From an uncultured Lachnospiraceae bacterium (lineage in GTDB: Bacteria; Bacillota; Clostridia; Lachnospirales; Lachnospiraceae), in contig CAJUJM010000021.1 of NCBI GenBank assembly GCA_910586755.1, forward strand, positions 1 through 21,364: DNA of 21,364 nt, in the 5' to 3' direction. The notes below the pieces were generated by a model. The model was not told where the DNA came from. It did no database searches and saw only the letters and a list, made by a program, of their open reading frames with translations. Positions 8,386-16,016 of this stretch are shown piece by piece. Within the stretch, counting starts at the first letter, position 1, and each line of letters opens with the position of its first letter. The position numbers were made by a program, and so were the translations under genes.

Positions 8386-10671
8386 ATGCCGGAATTGTTT
8401 GCCAGGGTCATTATTGACATTTCCCATGAAAAAGTGGATCGGCCCTTTTCCTACGCCATTCCGGAAAGCCTGAGAGAGCAGATAAAAGCAGGCTGCCGGG
8501 TGAGAATCCCCTTTGGCTCCGGAAATAAGGAGAGAACCGGATATGTGGTGGGAGTGTCCCGGGAAGCCGGTTATGACAGAGATAAGGTTAAACCGGTTTT
8601 AGGCCTGGTGGAGGGAAGCGTAACTGCAGAATCCCAGTTGATTGAGCTTGCCTGGTGGATGAAGGATCGATATGGATCTACCATGAATCAGGCGTTAAAA
8701 ACCGTGCTTCCGGTGAAACAGAAAGTTAAGGGGGCAGAGAAAAAATACATTCGGTGTACTCTCTCCCCCCGGGAGTTTGAGGAAGCTCTGAAAGAAGCTG
8801 TGAAGAAAAAATACCGGGCCCGGATCCGGCTTTTTGAGGCGTTTTCTTCCATGCCTGTGATTCCCTATGAAGCGGCAGTCCATCAGCTTGGGTTGACGGC
8901 GGCTTCCTTAAAGCCTTTAGAAAACTCCGGGGCCATTGTCATTGAGAAGGAGAATGTTTACCGGGATCCGGCTGCCGGAATCAAAAAAAACAGTCTGAAA
9001 GCCCCTTCTGCCAAAGAGGAAACGGCCCAGGACGGCTCAGTAAAAGAGTTATCCCGGCCTCAGTTAAACTCAGAGCAGCAGTCCATTGTTCAGGACTTCT
9101 GCCATCGGTATGATGCCGGGGAGCGGGGAATTTCCCTGATTCACGGCATTACCGGAAGCGGGAAGACCGAAGTCTATATGGAGCTCATTGACCATGTAAG
9201 GAACCGGGGAAAAGAGGTAATTGTCCTGATCCCGGAGATCGCCCTTACCTACCAGACCGTGATGCGGTTTTATAAACGGTTTGGACAAGATGTGTCCTTT
9301 ATCAATTCCAGACTGTCGGCGGGAGAGCGGTACGATCAGTTTGAGCGGGCAAAACAGAAAGAGATTTCCATTATGATTGGCCCCAGATCCGCCCTGTTTA
9401 CCCCTTTTAGAGACTTGGGACTGATTATTATTGATGAGGAGCATGAGGGGGCTTATAAAAGCGATAGCTCCCCCAGATACCATGCCAGGGAGGCGGCAGT
9501 TTTCCGGGCAGCCCAGACCAAAGCCAGCCTGGTTTTAGGCTCCGCCACCCCTTCTGTGGACAGCTATGAAAAGGCTTTAAGAGGAGAGTACCGCCTCTAC
9601 ACCTTAAATCACCGGGCCAAAAAGGACAGCCATCTGGCAAAGGTCCATGTGGTGGATTTAAGGGAAGAATTAAGAGAAGGCAACAAGTCCATTTTCAGCC
9701 GCCTCCTTCAGGAGATGATGGAGGAGCGTTTGAGGAAGGGCCAGCAGATGATGCTGTTTATGAACCGGAGAGGATATTCCAACTTTATCTCCTGCAGAAG
9801 CTGCGGGGAGGCGGTGAAATGTCCCCACTGCGACGTGACATTGACTTTACACCGGGATGGACGTTTGATGTGCCATTATTGTGGATACACTACCAGAAAG
9901 CCGGTTGCCTGTCCTAACTGCGGCTCCCCATACATTGCAGGCTTTGGGACGGGGACTCAGAAAATACAGGCTATGGTGGAAGAACGGTTTCCCGGGGTTT
10001 CCACTCTTCGGATGGATTTGGATACTACCTCCAAAAAAGGAGGCCATGAGGAAATTCTTTCTGCCTTCGGGGCAGGGGAGGCCCAGATTCTCATCGGAAC
10101 CCAGATGATAGTAAAGGGTCATGACTTTCCTAACGTCACTCTGGTAGGGGTACTGGCGGCGGATACCGCTCTCTACGCTCCGGATTTTAGGTGTGGGGAG
10201 AGGACCTTTCAGCTTCTTACCCAGGCGGCAGGCCGGGCAGGCCGGGCGGGGCTGCCCGGGGATGTGGTAATCCAGACCTATGCCCCGGATCATTACAGCA
10301 TTCAGGCGGCTGCAAACCAGGATTATCAGATGTTTTTTGAGAGAGAGGCGTCATTTCGCAGGATGCTTCGGTATCCGCCTTTTTGCGGCCTTCTTACCAT
10401 CCAGATTGCTTCCGGGAGGGAAGAGCTTCTGGATGCTTCCATGGGGGCTGTGAACAAGCAGGCAGCGCAGTTAAGCGCTGGAAGAAGGGATATCTGCGTC
10501 ATTGGGCCGGTTCATGCGCCGGTATACAAAGTTAATGATATCTACAGAAAAATTTTATATCTGAAATCTGAAAATTATGATATACTAATACAGATACGAA
10601 ACCGGCTGGAAGAGCTGTGGGACAAGGCGGGATTTTCGGAAGGCGCGTCTGTCCAGTACGATTTTACTTAA
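8386..10671 (+). CDS. priA: Primosomal protein N' (PriA helicase)
   Basis: PriA is a 3'-5' superfamily 2 helicase that recognises stalled or collapsed forks and reloads the replicative helicase. The protein has 761 residues. The N-terminal 3'-DNA-end-binding domain begins at about residue 5. A poorly conserved linker at about 190-225 (rich in Lys, Ser, Ala, Glu) precedes the helicase. Walker A is GITGSGKT (254-261) and the DEEH box is at 350-353. The zinc-binding domain carries all eight expected cysteines: 470, 473, 479, 482, 496, 499, 509 and 512. The helicase C-terminal motifs follow, with GTQMIVKGHDFPNV and QAAGRAGRAG. AAAGGAGG ends 11 nt before the ATG. A 71-nt gap separates it from murF. 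In Bacillus priA also precedes def and fmt, so this begins the conserved block. The last 100 nt contain a promoter-like sequence, listed separately. Confidence 0.97.
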   Translation: MPELFARVIIDISHEKVDRPFSYAIPESLREQIKAGCRVRIPFGSGNKERTGYVVGVSREAGYDRDKVKPVLGLVEGSVTAESQLIELAWWMKDRYGSTMNQALKTVLPVKQKVKGAEKKYIRCTLSPREFEEALKEAVKKKYRARIRLFEAFSSMPVIPYEAAVHQLGLTAASLKPLENSGAIVIEKENVYRDPAAGIKKNSLKAPSAKEETAQDGSVKELSRPQLNSEQQSIVQDFCHRYDAGERGISLIHGITGSGKTEVYMELIDHVRNRGKEVIVLIPEIALTYQTVMRFYKRFGQDVSFINSRLSAGERYDQFERAKQKEISIMIGPRSALFTPFRDLGLIIIDEEHEGAYKSDSSPRYHAREAAVFRAAQTKASLVLGSATPSVDSYEKALRGEYRLYTLNHRAKKDSHLAKVHVVDLREELREGNKSIFSRLLQEMMEERLRKGQQMMLFMNRRGYSNFISCRSCGEAVKCPHCDVTLTLHRDGRLMCHYCGYTTRKPVACPNCGSPYIAGFGTGTQKIQAMVEERFPGVSTLRMDLDTTSKKGGHEEILSAFGAGEAQILIGTQMIVKGHDFPNVTLVGVLAADTALYAPDFRCGERTFQLLTQAAGRAGRAGLPGDVVIQTYAPDHYSIQAAANQDYQMFFEREASFRRMLRYPPFCGLLTIQIASGREELLDASMGAVNKQAAQLSAGRRDICVIGPVHAPVYKVNDIYRKILYLKSENYDILIQIRNRLEELWDKAGFSEGASVQYDFT
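10578..10586 (+). promoter_or_regulatory. Possible internal promoter (extended -10) inside the priA 3' end
   Basis: TGATATACT matches an extended -10 element (TG, one base, then TATACT at 10581-10586) in a locally AT-rich stretch. No good -35 box is seen at 16-18 nt; TATCTG at 10558-10563 is weak. Transcription would begin near 10593, about 125 nt before def. The priA codons here (ATA, CTA, ATA) are unlike the ATT/ATC and CTG/CTT favoured elsewhere, which fits a constraint on the DNA but may be chance. Confidence 0.35.
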
Positions 10672-10716
10672 AGCCGGTCAGGAACCAACACGAGAAAGAG
10701 CGAGAGGATAGAGAGT

Positions 10717-11196
10717 ATGGCGACCAGGCAGATTCGGATCATGGGGGATGAAATTTTACGCAGGGAGTGTAAGCCGGTAAAGGAAATGACCCCCCGGTTA
10801 AAACAATTGGTAGAAGATATGTTTGAGACAATGTATGAGACCGGAGGAGTGGGCCTTGCAGCTCCCCAGGTAGGGATTTTAAAGCAGATCGTGGTCATTG
10901 ACGTGGAGGACGGCAACCAATATGTGCTGGTAAATCCGGAGATTTTAGAGACAGAAGGCAGCCAGACCGGACCGGAAGGGTGTCTGAGCGTTCCCGGTAA
11001 GTCCGGCACGGTTACCCGCCCCAATAAAGTAAAGGTCAGGGCCTTTGATGAAAATATGGAAGAATTTGAACTGGAGGGAGAAGAATTCTTAGCCAGGGCA
11101 ATCTGCCATGAGTGCGATCACCTCCATGGCCGGCTCTATGTAGATCTGGTGGAAGGAGAGCTGGAGAACGTTGACGATATGGAGGACGAGGAATAA
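10717..11196 (+). CDS. def: Peptide deformylase
   Basis: This metalloenzyme removes the N-formyl group from nascent proteins at the ribosome. It has 159 residues, a compact form of the family. All three motifs are intact: GVGLAAPQ (44-51), EGCLS (87-91) with metal ligand Cys89, and HECDH (131-135) with metal ligands His131 and His135 and catalytic Glu132. The tail is acidic (DDMEDEE). The ribosome-binding site is weak, an AGAGG-like stretch shortly before the ATG. The TAA stop shares one base with the ATG of fmt (TAATG), so the two are almost certainly translationally coupled. This def-fmt pairing is widespread. The gene begins 45 nt after priA. Confidence 0.97.
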   Translation: MATRQIRIMGDEILRRECKPVKEMTPRLKQLVEDMFETMYETGGVGLAAPQVGILKQIVVIDVEDGNQYVLVNPEILETEGSQTGPEGCLSVPGKSGTVTRPNKVKVRAFDENMEEFELEGEEFLARAICHECDHLHGRLYVDLVEGELENVDDMEDEE

Positions 11197-12137
11197 TGCG
11201 GATTGTTTTTATGGGAACCCCTGATTTTTCTGTGGGAGCGTTAAACAGCTTGGTTGAGGCAGGACATGAGGTCTGCGCCTGCGTTACCCAGCCGGATAAG
11301 CCGAAGGGCAGAGGCAAGGCCGTTTTAATGACTCCGGTAAAAGAGAGGGCCATGGAACTTCAGATTCCGGTTTACCAGCCGGTAAAAGTGCGGGATCCGG
11401 AATTTCAGGAAATTTTAAAAAGCCTGGCCCCGGATGTGATCGTGGTGGTAGCCTTTGGCCAGCTGATTCCCCAGTCTGTCCTGGATCTGCCCCCTTACGG
11501 CTGTATCAATATCCACGCTTCCCTTCTGCCCAAATACCGGGGAGCCGCCCCGATTCAATGGGTAATTATAGATGGGGAGAAAGAGACCGGCATTACCACC
11601 ATGATGATGGAGGCGGGGCTGGATACAGGAGATATGCTGGAAAAGACAGTGATCCCCATTGAAGAGGACGAGACCGGGGGAAGCCTTCACGACAAATTAA
11701 GGGCTGCCGGAGGGACACTCATTGTCTCCACATTAAAAAAGCTGGAGGAGGGGACTCTCACCCGGACGAAACAGACGGAGGAGGGAACCTGCTATGCTAA
11801 AAAGCTTACCAAGTCCCTGGGGGATATTGACTGGACCATGGAGGCGGCCGCCATTGAACGGCTGATCCGGGCATTGAATCCCTGGCCCAGCGCATATACA
11901 AGCTTAGAGGGCAGGACAATAAAGCTGTGGAAAGCTCAGGTTCTGAATGAAGAGTACGAGGGCGTCTGCGGCCAGGTGATAAAGGCGGAAAAGGATAACC
12001 TCATTGTAAAGGCCGGAAAAGGGGCTCTTAAGATAACAGAGCTTCAGGCAGAAGGAAAAAAACGGATGGATACAGGGGCCTTTTTGAGAGGATTTTCCAT
12101 AAAAGAGGGAGCCCTGTTTGAAAGGAGAGCGCAGTAA
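11196..12137 (+). CDS. fmt: Methionyl-tRNA formyltransferase
   Basis: Fmt transfers the formyl group of 10-formyl-tetrahydrofolate to initiator Met-tRNA. Its 313 residues match the usual length. The N-terminal formyltransferase domain starts MRIVFMGTPDFSV. The catalytic triad is Asn105 and His107 in INIHASLLPKYRGAAP (104-119) and Asp143 in GLDTGDM (141-147); the spacing agrees with the E. coli enzyme. The C-terminal tRNA-binding domain begins near residue 205, in the stretch around IDWTMEAAAIERLIRALNPW. The start codon overlaps the def stop by one base. The formyl donor is made by fhs, encoded about 6 kb upstream in the same direction, and def reverses the modification later. Confidence 0.97.
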   Translation: MRIVFMGTPDFSVGALNSLVEAGHEVCACVTQPDKPKGRGKAVLMTPVKERAMELQIPVYQPVKVRDPEFQEILKSLAPDVIVVVAFGQLIPQSVLDLPPYGCINIHASLLPKYRGAAPIQWVIIDGEKETGITTMMMEAGLDTGDMLEKTVIPIEEDETGGSLHDKLRAAGGTLIVSTLKKLEEGTLTRTKQTEEGTCYAKKLTKSLGDIDWTMEAAAIERLIRALNPWPSAYTSLEGRTIKLWKAQVLNEEYEGVCGQVIKAEKDNLIVKAGKGALKITELQAEGKKRMDTGAFLRGFSIKEGALFERRAQ

Positions 12138-12139
12138 GA

Positions 12140-12847
12140 ATGGGATATTATTATGGATTTGACCCTACAATAATCTTGGTGTTGATAGGAGTGCTGCTGT
12201 CTGCCATGGCATCTGCCAAAGTAAACGGCACCTTTAACAAATATGCGGGAGTCAGAAGCGCCTGCGGTATGACCGGGGCGGAGGTGGCAAAGCGTCTTTT
12301 AAATTCTCAGGGAATTTATGATGTGACGGTCCATTCTGTGAAGGGAAACCTTACCGATCACTATGACCCCAGGACGAAAACGGTCAATCTGTCCCAGTCT
12401 GTATACGGCGCAACTTCCATTGCAGCCCTGGGAGTGGCGGCCCATGAATGTGGCCATGCCATTCAGGATGCAAAAAATTACGGACCTTTAAAGCTTCGGG
12501 GGGCATTTGTGCCCATCGCCAATTTTGGTTCCCAGCTTTCCTGGCCTATGATTTTAATCGGGCTGCTGATGGGAAGAGGAGGTTATTTTTTGATTCAGAT
12601 CGGAATTCTGCTCTTCGTATGCGCGGTTTTGTTCCAGATTATCACCCTGCCTGTGGAGTTTAACGCATCCGCCAGGGCAGTTCGCCTTTTGGGGGATACG
12701 GGAATCCTGATGGACAGGGAGGTGGACGGAACCAAAAAGGTATTGGGCGCCGCCGCCTTAACTTATGTTGCCGCCGCCCTTTCCTCCATTTTACAGCTTT
12801 TGCGCCTGGTAATTCTGTTTGGTGGAAGAGGCCGCAGAGATGACTGA
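12140..12847 (+). CDS. yugP: Membrane zinc metallopeptidase, YugP family
   Basis: This is an integral-membrane neutral zinc metallopeptidase of the YugP family (Pfam Peptidase_M-type Zn_peptidase_2). It has 235 residues. The zinc motif is HECGH (102-106), with Glu103 as catalytic base; Glu174 in PVEFNAS is a likely third ligand. Hydrophobic segments lie at about 10-25, 134-145 and 150-170, and near the C terminus at 203-228. The protein starts with a short Tyr-rich stretch (MGYYYGFDP). The natural substrate is unknown for the family. It lies 2 nt after fmt, behind an AAAGGAG-type ribosome-binding site, and overlaps rsmB by 8 nt. Bacillus has no peptidase at this position, so it appears inserted between fmt and rsmB in this lineage. 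A role in membrane-protein quality control is only a guess. Confidence 0.88.
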   Translation: MGYYYGFDPTIILVLIGVLLSAMASAKVNGTFNKYAGVRSACGMTGAEVAKRLLNSQGIYDVTVHSVKGNLTDHYDPRTKTVNLSQSVYGATSIAALGVAAHECGHAIQDAKNYGPLKLRGAFVPIANFGSQLSWPMILIGLLMGRGGYFLIQIGILLFVCAVLFQIITLPVEFNASARAVRLLGDTGILMDREVDGTKKVLGAAALTYVAAALSSILQLLRLVILFGGRGRRDD

Positions 12848-14180
12848 CAAAGGGGCTTTGACGGCCAGGGAACTGGCCCTTGATATGTTAATAGAAATCC
12901 TGGAAAGGGGAAGCTTCTGCCACATTGTGGAGCGTCAGGCTCTCTCCAAATACCAGTACCTTCCAAAGAAAGACCGGGCCTTAGCCGCCCGGATTACAGA
13001 AGGGGTAGTGGAGCGGCTTTTATCGGTGGACTATGCCATTAACCGGGTTTCCAAGACAAAGACAGACAAGATGAAGCCGGTGATCCGAAATATTCTCCGG
13101 ATGGGGGCTTACCAGATTCTATATATGGATCGGATTCCGGACTCTGCCGCCTGTAATGAGGCGGTAAAGCTGGCAGTAAAGCGCCGTTTTGCAGGTTTAA
13201 AAGGGTTTGTAAACGGAGTTCTCCGGTCAGTGGCAAGAGAGAAGGAGGAGCTTGTATTTCCCGATGAGGAAACCAGGCTTTCCATACCGCCCTGGCTGCT
13301 TTCCATGTGGCGGCAGGAGCTGGGGGAGGAAGAGGCCCTGGCTGTGGCAGAAGCCATGCTAAAAGAACGGCCTACCTGCGTTAGGTGTAATCAGGATAAG
13401 GAGAATGTGGGCGAGATCATAAAAAGCCTTGCCAGCCAGGGGGTTCAGATTACCCGCCTGCCGGATTTTGATGATATTTTATACATAAGAAATTATGACT
13501 ATCTGGAGGCGCTGGATGCGTTTTCAAAAGGATGGATTCAGGTTCAGGATGTAAGTTCCTCTCTGGTTTGCCGGGCGGCAGCCCCCAAAAAAGGGGACTT
13601 TGTTCTGGATGTATGCGGAGCTCCGGGAGGGAAAAGCCTGCATATGGCGGATTTATTAAAGGGAACCGGAATGGTGGAGGCTAGGGATTTGACTTTTCAG
13701 AAAGTAGCCCTTATTGAAGAAAATATTTCCCGATCCGGTTTTTCCAACATTCGGGCAAAGGTCTGGGATGCTTTGGAGCCGGATGAAGAGATGAAGGGGC
13801 AGGCAGACATTGTCCTTGCAGATCTTCCATGTTCCGGCCTGGGGATTATCGGAAGAAAGCCGGATATTAAATACCGGATGACCAGAGAGGGATGCCAGGA
13901 GTTGTCTGATCTTCAAAAGGAGATCCTTTCTGTGGTGTGGGAATATGTAAAATCCGGCGGCACACTGGTTTACAGCACCTGTACTATCAGCAGGGCAGAA
14001 AACCAGGAGAATCTGGAGTGGTTTTTAAGGGAATTTCCTTTTGAAACCGTAGACATTTCCGGGCGTGTGGGAGGCGTATTTGAAGAGAAAACGGCGAAAA
14101 TGGGATACCTTCAGCTTCTTCCCGGCCGCCATCCAAGCGACGGCTTTTTTCTGGCGGTATTAAAAAGAAAGCAGGAATAG
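12840..14180 (+). CDS. rsmB: 16S rRNA (cytosine-967-C5)-methyltransferase RsmB
   Basis: RsmB methylates C967 (E. coli numbering) of 16S rRNA using S-adenosylmethionine. I place the start at ATG 12840, with a GAAGAGG-like site about 9 nt upstream; this gives 446 residues. A TTG at 12819 in the same frame is less likely. Residues 1 to about 135 form the NusB-like RNA-binding domain (ALDMLIEILERGSF; DRIPDSAACNEAVKLA). The Rossmann methyltransferase has DVCGAPGGK (257-265), the DLPCSG motif with Cys331, and YSTCT with Cys381. The two cysteines match the release and nucleophile roles in the m5C family, with the TC cysteine as nucleophile. It overlaps yugP by 8 nt (ATGACTGA) and is followed 15 nt later by rlmN. 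Confidence 0.95.
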   Translation: MTDKGALTARELALDMLIEILERGSFCHIVERQALSKYQYLPKKDRALAARITEGVVERLLSVDYAINRVSKTKTDKMKPVIRNILRMGAYQILYMDRIPDSAACNEAVKLAVKRRFAGLKGFVNGVLRSVAREKEELVFPDEETRLSIPPWLLSMWRQELGEEEALAVAEAMLKERPTCVRCNQDKENVGEIIKSLASQGVQITRLPDFDDILYIRNYDYLEALDAFSKGWIQVQDVSSSLVCRAAAPKKGDFVLDVCGAPGGKSLHMADLLKGTGMVEARDLTFQKVALIEENISRSGFSNIRAKVWDALEPDEEMKGQADIVLADLPCSGLGIIGRKPDIKYRMTREGCQELSDLQKEILSVVWEYVKSGGTLVYSTCTISRAENQENLEWFLREFPFETVDISGRVGGVFEEKTAKMGYLQLLPGRHPSDGFFLAVLKRKQE

Positions 14181-14195
14181 AAAGCAGCAGATAAT

Positions 14196-15242
14196 ATGGA
14201 AAAATGTGATATTAAATCCCTTACATTTGATGAGCTTTCCAGTGAGATTGAAAAACAGGGAGAGAAAGCCTTTCGAAGCAGCCAGGTCTACCAATGGCTT
14301 CACCAGAAGCTGGCGGACAGCTTTGATGAGATGTCCAATCTCCCTCTGTCTTTCAGAGAACTGTTGAAACAGGAATATTCTTTTACCAGCCTGAAAAAGG
14401 CGGATGTGAGGATTTCCAGAATAGATGGAACCAGAAAATATTTATTTGCCCTGGAGGACGGCAATATCATTGAAAGTGTCTGGATGAAATATAAGCACGG
14501 CAATTCGGTGTGTATTTCCTCCCAGGTAGGCTGCCGCATGGGCTGCCGGTTCTGCGCCTCCACTCTGGACGGCTTAGAGAGAAATCTGACGGCTTCAGAA
14601 ATGCTGGAGCAGATTTACCAGATACAAAAGGATACCGGGGAGCGGGTGTCCAATGTGGTGGTAATGGGCTCCGGGGAACCTTTGGACAATTATGACAATC
14701 TGATTCGCTTTATCCGTCTGATAACCCATGAGAAAGGGCTTCATATCAGCCAGAGAAATATTACGGTTTCTACCTGCGGGATCGTCCCGGGGATTTACCG
14801 GCTTGCAGAAGAAGGCCTTACGATCACCCTGGCATTGTCTCTTCATGCCCCCAATGATCAGGTGCGAAAAACATTAATGCCTGTTGCAAACCATTATAAG
14901 CTGGAAGATGTGCTGAAGGCCTGCCAAGCCTATTTTGAAAAGACAGGAAGGCGTGTGACCTTTGAATACAGCCTGGTAAAGGGCGTTAATGACAACTTAG
15001 ATGAGGCAAAAGCTTTGGCCCGGTTAATCAAGGGCCATCACGGCCATGTAAATCTGATCCCGGTAAATCCCATTAAGGAACGGGAGTATGTTCAGTCAGA
15101 TAAAAAAGCCATAGAAATTTTCCGCAGCTATTTAGAGCGTCAGGGCATTGCCGTTACGGTCCGCCGGGAGATGGGGCGGGATATTAACGGCGCCTGCGGC
15201 CAGCTTCGGAAAAGCTTTATGGATGAGAGAGAGCTGAGTTAA
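14196..15242 (+). CDS. rlmN: Dual-specificity RNA methyltransferase RlmN
   Basis: RlmN is a radical-SAM enzyme that makes 2-methyladenosine at A2503 of 23S rRNA and at A37 of some tRNAs. It has 348 residues. The iron-sulfur cluster cysteines are Cys113, Cys117 and Cys120 (GCRMGCRFC). Cys334 in NGACGQL is the methyl-carrying cysteine, corresponding to E. coli Cys355; Cys106 corresponds to E. coli Cys118. SGEPLDNYDNL (159-169) is the SAM-contacting GEP motif. These motifs are shared with Cfr, but synteny between rsmB and prpC and the housekeeping context support RlmN rather than Cfr. The ribosome-binding site is weak, so translation may rely on coupling to rsmB 15 nt upstream. Confidence 0.95.
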   Translation: MEKCDIKSLTFDELSSEIEKQGEKAFRSSQVYQWLHQKLADSFDEMSNLPLSFRELLKQEYSFTSLKKADVRISRIDGTRKYLFALEDGNIIESVWMKYKHGNSVCISSQVGCRMGCRFCASTLDGLERNLTASEMLEQIYQIQKDTGERVSNVVVMGSGEPLDNYDNLIRFIRLITHEKGLHISQRNITVSTCGIVPGIYRLAEEGLTITLALSLHAPNDQVRKTLMPVANHYKLEDVLKACQAYFEKTGRRVTFEYSLVKGVNDNLDEAKALARLIKGHHGHVNLIPVNPIKEREYVQSDKKAIEIFRSYLERQGIAVTVRREMGRDINGACGQLRKSFMDERELS

Positions 15243-15269
15243 GTAAAAACTGGAAAGGAGGACGGCAGG

Positions 15270-16016
15270 ATGCAGATTAGTGCATATACAGACACCGGAA
15301 AGGTCCGGTCTACCAACCAGGACTATATATACGCATCATCTCAGAAAACAGGCCCTTTAGAAAACCTTCTTCTGCTGGCAGACGGCATGGGAGGAGCCAA
15401 TGCCGGAGATTATGCCTCCCGTTTTCTGGTGGAAAAGCTGGTGACTTATATCAACCGTCAGCCAGAGGGAGAATCGGAGATCTCCATTTTTAATAAAGGA
15501 ATTACAGAGGTGAACCGCCGGCTTTACAACGAATCCCTCTCTAATGAGTCGTTAAAGGGAATGGGCACCACCATGGTGGCGGCTACTGTATCAAAAAATA
15601 CCCTTTATGTGGCAAATGTAGGGGACAGCCGCCTGTATCTGATCCGGGGCGGAATTATCCAGGTAACCAAGGATCATTCTTATGTAGAAGAGATGGTATC
15701 TTTGGGCCTCTTAAACCGGGAGAGCCAGGATTACCGGGATAAAAAGAACTACATTACACGGGCAATCGGTGCGGACGGCCAGGTGGAAATCGATTTTTTT
15801 GAGGTTTCTCTTCATCCGGGAGATCAGATCCTCCTCTGTTCCGATGGTTTAAGCAATATGGTAAGCGATAAGGAGATTTACTCCATAGTATCCGGAAAGG
15901 GAAGTCTTTCTGAGAAGGCGTGGCAGCTTTTGCAGACTGCCAACGACAAGGGAGGAAAGGACAACATCTCCGTTATATTGGCAGAGCCTTTGGAAAGTGA
16001 GGGGATGTCATGCTGA
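15270..16016 (+). CDS. prpC: PP2C-type Ser/Thr protein phosphatase
   Basis: This soluble, metal-dependent phosphatase removes phosphate from proteins phosphorylated by the kinase encoded next, and from the kinase itself in studied relatives. It has 248 residues. PP2C motifs in order: RSTNQD (13-18), ADGMGG (37-42) with metal ligand Asp38, GMGTT (98-102), VGDSR (117-121), CSDGLS (190-195) with Asp192, and GGKDNISV (228-235) with Asp231. All the expected metal-binding aspartates are present. AAAGGAGG lies upstream of the ATG with a usable gap. The last 7 nt overlap the start of prkC, as is usual for this pair. It is the cytoplasmic partner of a membrane receptor kinase that probably responds to the cell wall. 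Confidence 0.96.
   Translation: MQISAYTDTGKVRSTNQDYIYASSQKTGPLENLLLLADGMGGANAGDYASRFLVEKLVTYINRQPEGESEISIFNKGITEVNRRLYNESLSNESLKGMGTTMVAATVSKNTLYVANVGDSRLYLIRGGIIQVTKDHSYVEEMVSLGLLNRESQDYRDKKNYITRAIGADGQVEIDFFEVSLHPGDQILLCSDGLSNMVSDKEIYSIVSGKGSLSEKAWQLLQTANDKGGKDNISVILAEPLESEGMSC

Noticed and set aside
12819..12839. TTG 12819 as the rsmB start
   Set aside because: It adds seven residues not typical of RsmB. ATG 12840 has a GAAGAGG-like site at good distance and the usual short overlap with yugP.
14196..15242. Cfr-type resistance methyltransferase instead of RlmN
   Set aside because: Cfr and RlmN share the radical-SAM motifs, but the gene sits in the conserved rsmB-rlmN-prpC order and its N terminus is RlmN-like.
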